Shown piece after piece: positions 1-5,169 of a stretch of DNA of 5,169 nucleotides. Source of the DNA: Oscillospiraceae bacterium. GTDB taxonomy: Bacteria > Bacillota > Clostridia > Oscillospirales > Oscillospiraceae. The stretch spans positions 1 to 5,169 of the forward strand of contig JAFSZQ010000153.1 in assembly GCA_017458885.1 (NCBI GenBank), read 5' to 3'. The notes beneath the pieces were generated by a model. It worked only from the letters and a program-made list of their open reading frames with translations. It did no database searches and had not been told where the DNA came from. Numbering within the stretch: the first letter of the stretch is position 1; each line of letters starts with the position of its first letter. Position numbers and translations under genes: made by a program.

Positions 1-148
1 AGCGCGAAACGTGCCCCGCGCCGAGCAGGATCAATCGCTCCGGCGCGGCGAACGCGCGCGTATACGCCCGCCCGTCCGCCGTCCGGCGCAGCGCCGCGCC
101 GCGCCCCGCGGCAAGCTCCGCGAGCAGCCTCGTGAATTCGTTGTCCAT
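1..148 (-). CDS. XdhC-family protein (molybdenum hydroxylase accessory factor), 5' part only
   Basis: This is the first 49 codons of a leftward gene that runs off the window. The start ATG (148-146) follows AAAAGGAG (164-157) with an 8-nt gap. The only diagnostic segment is residues 37-49, ERLILLGAGHVSR. It matches the first beta strand and glycine-rich turn (G43-A-G45-H46) of the C-terminal Rossmann domain of XdhC/CoxI proteins. In that family XdhC binds molybdenum cofactor, helps with its sulfuration and delivers it to xanthine dehydrogenase-type hydroxylases in the cytoplasm. Only about 37 residues precede the Rossmann strand, so the usual N-terminal XdhC/CoxI domain seems largely absent; this would be a short-form member. 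It has its own promoter and lies downstream of the SDR terminator, so it is probably transcribed separately. Another Rossmann-fold dehydrogenase is the main alternative, because so little of the protein is visible. Confidence 0.68.
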   Translation of the reverse strand, partial: MDNEFTRLLAELAAGRGAALRRTADGRAYTRAFAAPERLILLGAGHVSR

Positions 149-164
149 AAGGGGCTCTCCTTTT

Positions 165-186
165 GTTATTCTGCCAACAGAATAAC
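165..186. promoter_or_regulatory. Perfect 9-bp palindrome in the XdhC-family gene leader (candidate operator or 5' mRNA hairpin)
   Basis: The arms GTTATTCTG (165-173) and CAGAATAAC (178-186) are perfectly complementary and separated by CCAA. The site lies just downstream of the predicted leftward transcription start (about 190) and directly abuts the AAAAGGAG ribosome binding site (164-157). As DNA it would suit a dimeric repressor that blocks the promoter at 198-226. As RNA it would form a 9-bp stem with a UUGG loop near the transcript's 5' end. The sequence does not show which, and I do not recognise the binding protein. Confidence 0.6.
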
Positions 187-197
187 GCATTTTCTCT

Positions 198-226
198 ATC
201 ATGACACGCGCGGAGGCGATTGTCAA
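198..226 (-). promoter_or_regulatory. Promoter for the XdhC-family gene
   Basis: On the minus strand a perfect -35 TTGACA (226-221) is followed after 17 bp by CATGAT (203-198), a 4/6 match to TATAAT that keeps the key second A and last T. The predicted start is near 190, giving a leader of about 42 nt. The -35 begins only 6 nt past the T-tract of the upstream SDR terminator. The -10 is imperfect, which is consistent with a regulated promoter. Confidence 0.6.
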
Positions 227-233
227 GCGTGCA

Positions 234-265
234 AAAAGGCTCTTCCCTCTCGGGAAGAGCCTTTT
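234..265 (-). terminator. Rho-independent terminator of the SDR gene
   Basis: A perfect 10-bp GC-rich stem (238-247 with 252-261) has a 4-nt loop and is flanked by A234-237 and T262-265, which extend the pairing. Read leftward it ends in a run of five U (237-233), and it begins 13 nt after the SDR stop codon. The plus strand also ends in TTTTAT, so it could work in both directions, but no rightward gene precedes it in the window. Confidence 0.9.
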
Positions 266-278
266 ATCGCGGGAAGGA

Positions 279-1022
279 TCAGATGTCCACGCCGCCGTCC
301 ACGCGGATGAGCTGACCGTCGATGAAGGAGGACTCGTCCGTCGCCAGGAACAGCGCCGTCGTCGCGATCTCACTGCCCTCGCCGATGCGGCCGAGCGGGG
401 AACGCTGCTTCATGAAGCCCATCGCGTCCTCGCCGCCGGCGGAGTCGAGCATCGCCGTGCGGATCGCGCCCGGGCAGATGCCGTTGACGTGGATGTCGGG
501 GCCGAGCTCCAGTGCCATCGCCTTGGTGAGCCCCATCATCGCGTGCTTGCTCGTGCAGTACGCCACGGGGCCCCAGTGCGCCGCGCAGCCCGCGACGGAG
601 GCGATGTTGATGATGTGCCCGCCGCCGTTCTTCTTCATGATCGGCGCGATCTTCTGCGTCAGCAGCAGCGCGGAGGTGACGTTCACGTTCATCACGCTCG
701 TCCACTCCGCGAGCGACAGGTCAAGGATGGGCGTCACGCTGAGCTGACCGGCGTTGTTCATGAGGATGTCGACCTTGCCGTACGCCTTCATCGCGCCGTC
801 AAAGATCACGTCCACCGCCGCGAGGTCGGAGGTGTCGGCGATGATATAGGCCGCCTCGCCGCCGTCCGCCTTGATCTTGTCCACGACCGCCTTCGCGCGC
901 GCCTCATTGCGACCCGTGACGATGACCTTCGCGCCCTCCTTCGCGAACAGGTACGCGGTGTCGCGTCCCATGCCCGAGGTGGAGCCGGTGATCAGAGCAA
1001 CCTTGCCGTCAAGTTTTCCCAT
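279..1022 (-). CDS. Classical short-chain dehydrogenase/reductase (SDR), NAD(P)-dependent oxidoreductase
   Basis: This is a complete 247-residue cytoplasmic protein, the normal length for a classical SDR. Visible landmarks are the cofactor-binding TGxxxGxG at residues 12-19 (TGSTSGMG), the D63 region after beta strand 3, NNAG at 89-92, and the catalytic tetrad N114, S142, Y155 and K159 (YCTSK). PG follows at 184-185, and the family C-terminal DGQxxxVDGG at 235-244. T36-G37-R38 after beta strand 2 has a basic residue and no acidic one, hinting at NADP(H) over NAD(H). Family members reversibly oxidise or reduce alcohols, ketones, sugars, steroids or acyl chains; the substrate cannot be read here, and labels such as 3-oxoacyl-ACP reductase or glucose dehydrogenase would be guesses. 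The ATG follows AGGAGG with a 9-nt gap. Its own promoter and terminator make it a single-gene unit, divergent from the exporter operon. Confidence 0.95.
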   Translation of the reverse strand: MGKLDGKVALITGSTSGMGRDTAYLFAKEGAKVIVTGRNEARAKAVVDKIKADGGEAAYIIADTSDLAAVDVIFDGAMKAYGKVDILMNNAGQLSVTPILDLSLAEWTSVMNVNVTSALLLTQKIAPIMKKNGGGHIINIASVAGCAAHWGPVAYCTSKHAMMGLTKAMALELGPDIHVNGICPGAIRTAMLDSAGGEDAMGFMKQRSPLGRIGEGSEIATTALFLATDESSFIDGQLIRVDGGVDI

Positions 1023-1042
1023 GGTGAGTGTCCTCCTTTGTT

Positions 1043-1064
1043 TTATTGTACGCCAGTTATTGTA
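1043..1064. repeat. Tandem 8-bp repeat at the SDR promoter
   Basis: TTATTGTA occurs at 1043-1050 and again at 1057-1064, separated by CGCCAG. The second copy contains the SDR -10 box read on the minus strand (TACAAT), and the first sits just after the predicted start. The spare copy lacks a -35 at proper distance, so it is not an obvious second promoter. It may be a direct-repeat regulator site or chance in AT-rich DNA. Confidence 0.35.
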
Positions 1065-1087
1065 AAGGCTTGTTATTTATTTGTCAA
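1059..1087 (-). promoter_or_regulatory. Promoter for the SDR gene
   Basis: On the minus strand TTGACA (1087-1082) is a perfect -35. After 17 bp comes TACAAT (1064-1059), a 5/6 match to the -10 consensus. The predicted start is near 1052, giving a leader of about 30 nt with AAAGGAGG before the ATG. Sequence alone predicts a strong housekeeping-sigma promoter. Confidence 0.8.
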
Positions 1088-1151
1088 TCATTTTTCCTAT
1101 TATTTCCCCCGAGACGGAAAGAGCGCGGCAGATCGTTCAAAAAAGTGGAAA

Positions 1152-1204
1152 CTTCACAATTTGGACACAAACGGATGCTATCATATTTTCCAAATCTTGT
1201 GAAG
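1152..1204. repeat. 14-bp bulged inverted repeat enclosing the operon's -10 box
   Basis: The left arm CTTCACAATTTGGA (1152-1165) is fully complementary to TCCAAA (1189-1194) plus TTGTGAAG (1197-1204), with only TC (1195-1196) unpaired. The 23-nt spacer 1166-1188 carries the candidate -10 box, the left arm contains the -35-like TTCACA, and the right arm ends inside the ribosome binding site GAAGGAGG (1201-1208). It could be a pair of operator half-sites. If transcription starts upstream of 1152, it could instead be an RNA hairpin that partly hides the ribosome binding site. Confidence 0.6.
1153..1184 (+). promoter_or_regulatory. Candidate extended -10 promoter for the Nim-like/exporter operon
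   Basis: TATCAT (1179-1184) is a 5/6 match to the -10 consensus and is preceded by TG at 1176-1177, an extended -10 arrangement. The best -35-like box, TTCACA (1153-1158, 5/6), is 20 bp upstream, longer than the usual 17. A second choice is TTGGAC (1161-1166) with TATTTT (1184-1189) at 17 bp. Either gives a start near 1191-1196 and a leader of about 20-25 nt. The assignment is less certain than for the leftward SDR promoter. Confidence 0.45.
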
Positions 1205-1208
1205 GAGG
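1201..1208 (+). promoter_or_regulatory. Ribosome binding site fixing the start of the Nim-like gene
   Basis: GAAGGAGG lies 7 nt before the ATG at 1216. The reading frame stays open upstream to an ATG at 1081, but that start has no ribosome binding site and would place the promoter and inverted repeat inside the gene. The start at 1216 is therefore preferred. Confidence 0.88.
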
Positions 1209-1215
1209 CGTCGCC

Positions 1216-1701
1216 ATGCGTCGCAAAGACCGCGAGATCACCGATCTCGGAGAGATCGAGGACATCTTGAAACGCGCCCGCGTCCTGCATCTGGGGCTGC
1301 TGGACGGGGATACGCCGTACGTCGTGCCGCTGCACTACGGCTATACGCTCGAGGACGGGCGGCTGACGTTCTACATCCACGGCGCGAAGGAGGGGCGCAA
1401 GCTCGACCTCATCCGCGCAAACCCCAGCGCGTTCATCGAGCTGGAAACCGACGTTACGCCCATCTCCGGCGGGGACGTCCCCTGCGCCTACGGCTCGACG
1501 TTCGCGAGCGTGATGGGCGGCGGCAAGGCCGTTATCGTCGAGGACGCGGAGGAAAAGATACGCGCTCTGAACGTCCTGATGCAAACGCAGACGGGGCGCG
1601 CGTTCCCCATCACGGAGCAGATGGCGGCGGGCGTCGCGGTCATCCGCGTGGACGTGGATTCGTTCACCGCCAAGCGCAAGCCCATGCCCCCCGCGAAGTA
1701 A
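1216..1701 (+). CDS. Pyridoxamine 5'-phosphate oxidase-fold flavoprotein, Nim-like
   Basis: This is a 161-residue cytoplasmic protein. Its opening MRRKDREITD, followed by a helix and the strand pattern HLGLLDGDTPYVVPLHYGY (residues 25-43), LTFYIHGAKEGRKLDLIRANP (50-70), ASVMGGGKAVIVED (from about 97) and a C-terminal VIRVDVDSFTAKRKP, is that of the split-barrel FMN-binding family that includes NimA (Pyridox_ox_2). H55 and the K58-x-x-R/K61-62 stretch sit where the family contacts cofactor. Nim proteins reduce or bind 5-nitroimidazoles; most relatives have unknown substrates, and true PNPO activity is not implied. The gene opens the rightward operon, with 21 nt to the first exporter gene, so a shared role in handling a toxic redox-active compound is plausible. 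Family assignment is strong; nitroimidazole activity is only a possibility. Confidence 0.88.
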   Translation: MRRKDREITDLGEIEDILKRARVLHLGLLDGDTPYVVPLHYGYTLEDGRLTFYIHGAKEGRKLDLIRANPSAFIELETDVTPISGGDVPCAYGSTFASVMGGGKAVIVEDAEEKIRALNVLMQTQTGRAFPITEQMAAGVAVIRVDVDSFTAKRKPMPPAK

Positions 1702-1722
1702 GACCGGCATAAGGAGAGACCC

Positions 1723-3474
1723 ATGCTCAAAAAGCTGTTCCGCTGTATCCGCGAATACAAGGCGCCCGCGCTGCTGACGCTGCTGTTCATCGTCGGCGAG
1801 GCGGTCGTCGAGGCGCTGATCCCGTTCACGACGGCGAACCTCGTCAACGAGATCAAGGGCGGCGTCGATATGGGCGAGGTGCTGCGCCTCGGCGGCGTCC
1901 TCGTCGCGATGGCGCTCGTCTCGCTCGCCTGCGGCGCGCTCGCGGGCTTCACGTCCGCGCGCGCGGCGGCGGGCTTCGCCAAAAACGTCCGCCACGACCT
2001 GTTCCACAAGGTGCAGGAGTTCTCGTTCGAGAACATCGACCGCTTCTCGTCCTCGTCGCTCGTGACGCGCATGACCACGGACGTCAACAACGTGCAGACG
2101 GCGTTCATGATGCTCATCCGCATCGCCGTGCGCTCGCCGCTGATGCTCGTGTTCTCCATCGTCATGGCGTACGTCATGGGCGGCGCGCTCGCGACGAGCT
2201 TCCTTGTCATCATCCCCGTGCTCGCGCTCGGGCTGGTGCTGATCGGGCGCAGGGCGCTGCCCGCGTTCCGCGCGGTGTTCCGCAAGTACGACCGGCTCAA
2301 CGCCTCCGTCGAGGAGAACGTGCGCGCGATGCGCGTCGTGAAGGGGTTTGCCCGCGAGGAGTACGAGAAAGAGAAGTTTGCAAAAGCCTCGATGGACATC
2401 CGCGACGATTTCACACGCGCGGAACGCATCGTCGCGTGCAATATGCCGCTGATGCAGCTTTGCATCTACGCGAACATGGTGTTCGTGCTGCTCGTCGGCT
2501 CAAGGCTCGTCGTCACGTCCCACGGGACGCTGATCGAGGTCGGGCAGATCAGCGCGATGCTGACCTACGGGATGCAGATCCTCATGTCGCTGATGATGCT
2601 CTCGATGATCTACGTCATGCTCACGATGTCCGCCGAGAGCGCGAAGCGCATCGCGGAGGTGCTGGACGAGACGCCCTCGCTCCGCGAGCCGGACGCCGCG
2701 GCGGTCACAGAGGTGAAGGACGGCTCCATCGACTTTGAAGCCGTGCGCTTCCGCTACGCCGCCGGCGCGGAACGCTGGGCGCTGGAGAACGTCGAGCTCC
2801 ACATCGAAAGCGGCATGACCGTCGGCATCCTCGGCGGCACGGGCGTCGGCAAATCGACGCTGGTGCAGCTCATCCCCCGCCTCTACGACGCGACGGAGGG
2901 CACGGTGAAGGTCGGCGGCATAGACGTGCGCGACTACGCGCTCGAGACGCTGCGCGACGCGGTGGCGATGGTGCTGCAGAAGAACGAGCTGTTCTCCGGC
3001 ACGATCGCGGAGAACCTGCGCTGGGGCGACCCGAACGCCACGGACGGGGAGCTGGCGGAGGCGTGCCGCATCGCGCAGGCGGACGAGTTCGTCCGCGCGT
3101 TCCCCGACGGGTACGGGACGAAGCTCGAGCAGGGCGGGACGAACGTCTCCGGCGGGCAGAAGCAGCGGCTGTGCATCGCCCGCGCGCTGCTGAAAAAGCC
3201 CAAGATACTCATTCTGGACGACTCCACGAGCGCGGTGGACACGCGCACCGACGCGCGCATCCGGCAGGGGCTGCGGGATTGCCTGCCCGAGACGACGAAG
3301 CTCATCATCGCCCAGCGCGTCGCGTCCGTGCGGGACGCCGACCTCATCCTCGTGATGGACGGCGGGCGCATCGCCGCGCGCGGCACGCACGCGGAGCTGA
3401 TGGCGTCGAGTGCCATCTACCGCGAGACGTACGAGCAGCAGACGAAGGGGGGTGCGGACGATGCCGAGACCTGA
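1723..3474 (+). CDS. Heterodimeric ABC exporter half-transporter with degenerate ATP site (permease plus ATPase)
   Basis: This is a 583-residue inner-membrane half-exporter. Six membrane helices are visible at about residues 15-38, 54-78, 137-155, 157-178, 242-266 and 276-302. The nucleotide-binding domain starts near 336. It has Walker A GGTGVGKS (371-378, K377), Q-loop Q419, signature VSGGQ (475-479) and Walker B ILILD (D499). The catalytic Glu position is D500 and the switch-loop His is Q531 (IAQR). These two changes mark the degenerate-site subunit of heterodimeric exporters such as TM287/288 and BmrCD, which use ATP to expel drugs, lipids or peptides. AAGGAGAG precedes the ATG. The gene overlaps the next by 14 nt, and that protein supplies the complementary motif set. 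Reading frame, length and domain order are intact, so the substitutions look like specialisation, not decay. The cargo is unknown. Confidence 0.95.
   Translation: MLKKLFRCIREYKAPALLTLLFIVGEAVVEALIPFTTANLVNEIKGGVDMGEVLRLGGVLVAMALVSLACGALAGFTSARAAAGFAKNVRHDLFHKVQEFSFENIDRFSSSSLVTRMTTDVNNVQTAFMMLIRIAVRSPLMLVFSIVMAYVMGGALATSFLVIIPVLALGLVLIGRRALPAFRAVFRKYDRLNASVEENVRAMRVVKGFAREEYEKEKFAKASMDIRDDFTRAERIVACNMPLMQLCIYANMVFVLLVGSRLVVTSHGTLIEVGQISAMLTYGMQILMSLMMLSMIYVMLTMSAESAKRIAEVLDETPSLREPDAAAVTEVKDGSIDFEAVRFRYAAGAERWALENVELHIESGMTVGILGGTGVGKSTLVQLIPRLYDATEGTVKVGGIDVRDYALETLRDAVAMVLQKNELFSGTIAENLRWGDPNATDGELAEACRIAQADEFVRAFPDGYGTKLEQGGTNVSGGQKQRLCIARALLKKPKILILDDSTSAVDTRTDARIRQGLRDCLPETTKLIIAQRVASVRDADLILVMDGGRIAARGTHAELMASSAIYRETYEQQTKGGADDAET
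3444..3463 (+). promoter_or_regulatory. Internal ribosome binding site and start of the second exporter gene
   Basis: GAAGGGGGG (3444-3452) lies 8 nt before the ATG at 3461, inside the last codons of the first exporter gene, whose stop is at 3472-3474. The 14-nt overlap points to translational coupling, which would help make the two subunits in equal amounts. No other in-frame ATG lies near this point, and this one leaves a suitable N-terminal tail before the first membrane helix. Confidence 0.78.
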
Positions 3475-5169
3475 CCGCGGCGCGGGGCGTCCGAAATTCA
3501 GCTTCGCCGCCGTCCGGCGCACCGTGAAGCTGGTGACGGAGTTCTATCCCCGCCTGTTCCCCGCCGTGTGCGCGCTGACGGTGTTCTCCTCGGCGGTGAG
3601 CGCCATCCCCGCCGTGTTCACGCAGAAGATCGTCGCCATCATCGGCGACTGGACGGCGAGCGGCGACTGGGCGGCGGCGAAGGCGCGCGTCGTCGCGCAG
3701 ATCGCGCCGCTGATCGTGCTCTATGTGCTCTCGCTGATCGCCGTGGTGCTGCAAACGCAGCTCTCCGCCATTCTGACGCAGGGCTTCCTCGACAAGCTCC
3801 GCCGCCGACTGTTCGACCGGATGCAGGACCTCCCCATCCGCTACTTCGACACGCACAAGCACGGCGACGTCATGAGCCATTACACGAACGACGTGGACAC
3901 GCTGCGCGAGCTGGTCAGCCAGTCCATCCCCGCGGTGCTGCGCTCCGGCGCGATCGTCGTGGTGGTGCTGGGCATCATGCTCTGGTACAGCGTGCCGCTG
4001 ACGGCGATGATCCTCGCCGGCGTGGCGGCGATGCTGCTCGCCTCCGGCAGGCTCGGCGGCGGGAGCGCGCAGTACTTTGTCGCCCAGCAGAAGTCCGTCG
4101 CCGCGGCGGAGGGCTTCATCCAGGAGATGATGGCGGGTCAGAAGGTCGTCAAGGTCTTCAACCACGAAACCGACGCCGCAGCGAGCTTCGACGCGCTCAA
4201 CGAGGAGCTGTGCGGCAACGCACGGCGCGCCCACGCCTACGCCAACACGCTCGGCCCCGTCATCATGAACATCGGCAACATCCTCTATGTGCTCGTCGCG
4301 GTGTTCGGCGGCGCGTACCTGCTCGCTGGGCTGCCGAACCCGAGCGTCTCCGGCATGGCGCTGGACATCTCCATCCTCGTCGCGTTCCTGAACATGACCA
4401 AGCAGTTCACCGGCAACGTCAACCAGCTCACCCAGCAGGTCAACGCCGTCGTCATGGGCATCGCGGGCGCGCAGCGCGTGTTCGCGCTCATGGACGAGCA
4501 GCCGGAGGCGGACGAGGGCCGCGTCACGCTCGTGGACGCGGAGATCGCGCCCGACGGCACGGTGACGGAGGCGGCGCATCGCACGGGGCATTGGGCGTGG
4601 AAACACCCGCACGGCGACGGGACGCTGACGTATACGGAGCTGCGCGGCGACGTGCGGCTCGTGGACGTGGACTTTGCCTACGACGCGGGAAAGCCCGTTC
4701 TCTCGGGCGTGAACGTCTACGCCGAGCCGGGTCAGAAGGTCGCCTTCGTCGGCGCGACGGGCGCGGGCAAGACGACCATCACGAACCTCATCAACCGCTT
4801 TTACGACGTCGAGGACGGCAAGATCCGCTACGACGGCATCAACGTCAACAAGATCAGGAAGAAAGACCTGCGCCGCTCGCTGGGGCTTGTGCTGCAGGAC
4901 ACGAACCTGTTCAGCGGCACGGTGATGGACAACATCCGCTACGGCAAGCTAGACGCGACGGACGAGGAGTGCCGCGCGGCGGCGAAGCTCGCGGGCGCGG
5001 ACGATTTCATCACGCGCCTGCCGCGCGGCTACGACACGGAGCTTGCGAACAACGGCGCGAACCTCTCGCAGGGGCAGCGCCAGCTCCTCGCCATCGCGCG
5101 CGCGGCGGTCGCCGACCCGCCGGTGATGATCCTCGACGAGGCGACGAGCTCCATCGACACGCGCACCGA
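3461..5169 (+). CDS. Heterodimeric ABC exporter half-transporter with catalytic Walker B, 3' end cut by the window
   Basis: 569 codons are visible; family length suggests roughly 40-60 residues are missing. A basic N-terminal tail (1-20) precedes six likely membrane helices, near 30-55, 80-105, 160-180, 180-195, 264-290 and 300-322. Between the membrane domain and the ATPase is an unusual linker of about 50 residues (roughly 350-400) containing TGHWAWKHPH (375-384). The nucleotide-binding domain has Walker A GATGAGKT (431-438, K437), Q-loop Q479, signature LSQGQ (535-539, Q537 in place of Gly) and Walker B VMILD-E (D559, catalytic E560) followed by ATSSID. The switch His lies past the edge. 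Its good Walker B pairs with the partner's VSGGQ to make the working ATP site, while its LSQGQ faces the partner's degenerate Walker B. It resembles the multidrug ABC ATPase/permease pairs common in Clostridia. The substrate is unknown. Confidence 0.95.
   Translation, partial: MPRPDRGAGRPKFSFAAVRRTVKLVTEFYPRLFPAVCALTVFSSAVSAIPAVFTQKIVAIIGDWTASGDWAAAKARVVAQIAPLIVLYVLSLIAVVLQTQLSAILTQGFLDKLRRRLFDRMQDLPIRYFDTHKHGDVMSHYTNDVDTLRELVSQSIPAVLRSGAIVVVVLGIMLWYSVPLTAMILAGVAAMLLASGRLGGGSAQYFVAQQKSVAAAEGFIQEMMAGQKVVKVFNHETDAAASFDALNEELCGNARRAHAYANTLGPVIMNIGNILYVLVAVFGGAYLLAGLPNPSVSGMALDISILVAFLNMTKQFTGNVNQLTQQVNAVVMGIAGAQRVFALMDEQPEADEGRVTLVDAEIAPDGTVTEAAHRTGHWAWKHPHGDGTLTYTELRGDVRLVDVDFAYDAGKPVLSGVNVYAEPGQKVAFVGATGAGKTTITNLINRFYDVEDGKIRYDGINVNKIRKKDLRRSLGLVLQDTNLFSGTVMDNIRYGKLDATDEECRAAAKLAGADDFITRLPRGYDTELANNGANLSQGQRQLLAIARAAVADPPVMILDEATSSIDTRT

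Noticed and set aside
279..1022. Bile-acid 7-alpha-hydroxysteroid dehydrogenase, suggested by a gut-type clostridial SDR
   Set aside because: Beyond the general SDR motifs I see no specific resemblance to the clostridial 7-alpha enzymes I can recall, so the substrate is left open.
201..1202. Plus-strand open frame opposite the SDR gene (333 codons)
   Set aside because: The SDR catalytic and cofactor motifs on the minus strand are complete. This frame is a compositional shadow that would start inside the XdhC-family promoter and run through the SDR terminator.
1152..1204. Rex (redox regulator) operator suggested by TTCACAA and TTGTGAA half-sites
   Set aside because: Rex sites have TTGTGA first and TCACAA about 6 bp later. 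Here the half-sites are in the opposite order and over 35 bp apart.
1081..1215. Upstream extension of the Nim-like gene to an ATG at 1081
   Set aside because: There is no ribosome binding site before it, the added 45 residues match nothing in the family, and it would translate the promoter and inverted repeat. GAAGGAGG before 1216 decides the start.
1084..2007. Minus-strand open frame spanning the intergenic gap, the Nim-like gene and the first exporter gene
   Set aside because: It crosses a divergent promoter region, has Arg/Asp/His-rich shadow composition, and overlaps two well-supported genes on the opposite strand.
3217..3315. D500 and Q531 in the first exporter subunit as signs of a decaying gene or sequencing error
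   Set aside because: The frame is intact and all other motifs are present. These exact substitutions are typical of degenerate-site subunits, and the partner carries the matching LSQGQ change.
3344..4612. Long open frame on the minus strand opposite the two exporter genes (422 codons)
   Set aside because: Its translation is a low-complexity run rich in Arg, His, Asp and Glu with no recognisable domain. It mirrors GC-rich coding on the other strand, where the ABC motifs are unmistakable.

Overview
The window is GC-rich, tightly packed bacterial DNA. Its AT-rich intergenic gaps carry sigma-A-type boxes (TTGACA and TACAAT 17 bp apart), and the genes have strong AGGAGG-type ribosome binding sites 7-9 nt before their starts. 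The ABC exporter pair resembles those I know from Clostridia. Together these suggest a high-GC member of the Clostridia (Bacillota), possibly a gut Oscillospirales-like lineage. The class-level guess is moderate in confidence and the lower ranks are speculative.

Layout. On the minus strand, the left edge (1-148) holds the first 49 residues of an XdhC-family protein linked to molybdenum hydroxylase maturation. It has its own promoter (198-226) and a perfect 9-bp palindrome (165-186) between promoter and start codon. Next on the same strand is a complete classical short-chain dehydrogenase/reductase (SDR, 279-1022). It has a near-consensus promoter (1059-1087) and a strong hairpin terminator (234-265), so it looks like a single-gene unit.

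The 193-nt gap 1023-1215 is a divergent promoter region. Its right half contains a 14-bp inverted repeat with a 2-nt bulge (1152-1204) that encloses the rightward -10 box and runs into the ribosome binding site. To the right, on the plus strand, is an apparent three-gene operon. It starts with a pyridoxamine-5'-phosphate-oxidase-fold (Nim-like) flavoprotein (1216-1701). Two ABC exporter half-transporters follow (1723-3474 and 3461 to the window end); the second is cut off by the window edge.

The two exporter genes overlap by 14 nt and carry complementary departures from ABC consensus. The first lacks the catalytic Glu (it has Asp) and the switch His (it has Gln). The second has LSQGQ in place of LSGGQ. 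That is the pattern of a heterodimeric exporter with one degenerate and one working ATP site, as in TM287/288 and BmrCD. With the Nim-like protein at the operon head, a plausible but unproven job is redox conversion plus efflux of a toxic small molecule.

I found no RNA genes, CRISPR arrays, insertion sequences or phage genes. The window looks like ordinary chromosomal accessory metabolism and defence against small molecules, not an obviously new system. The most notable items are the operon composition and the two unexplained palindromic control sites.
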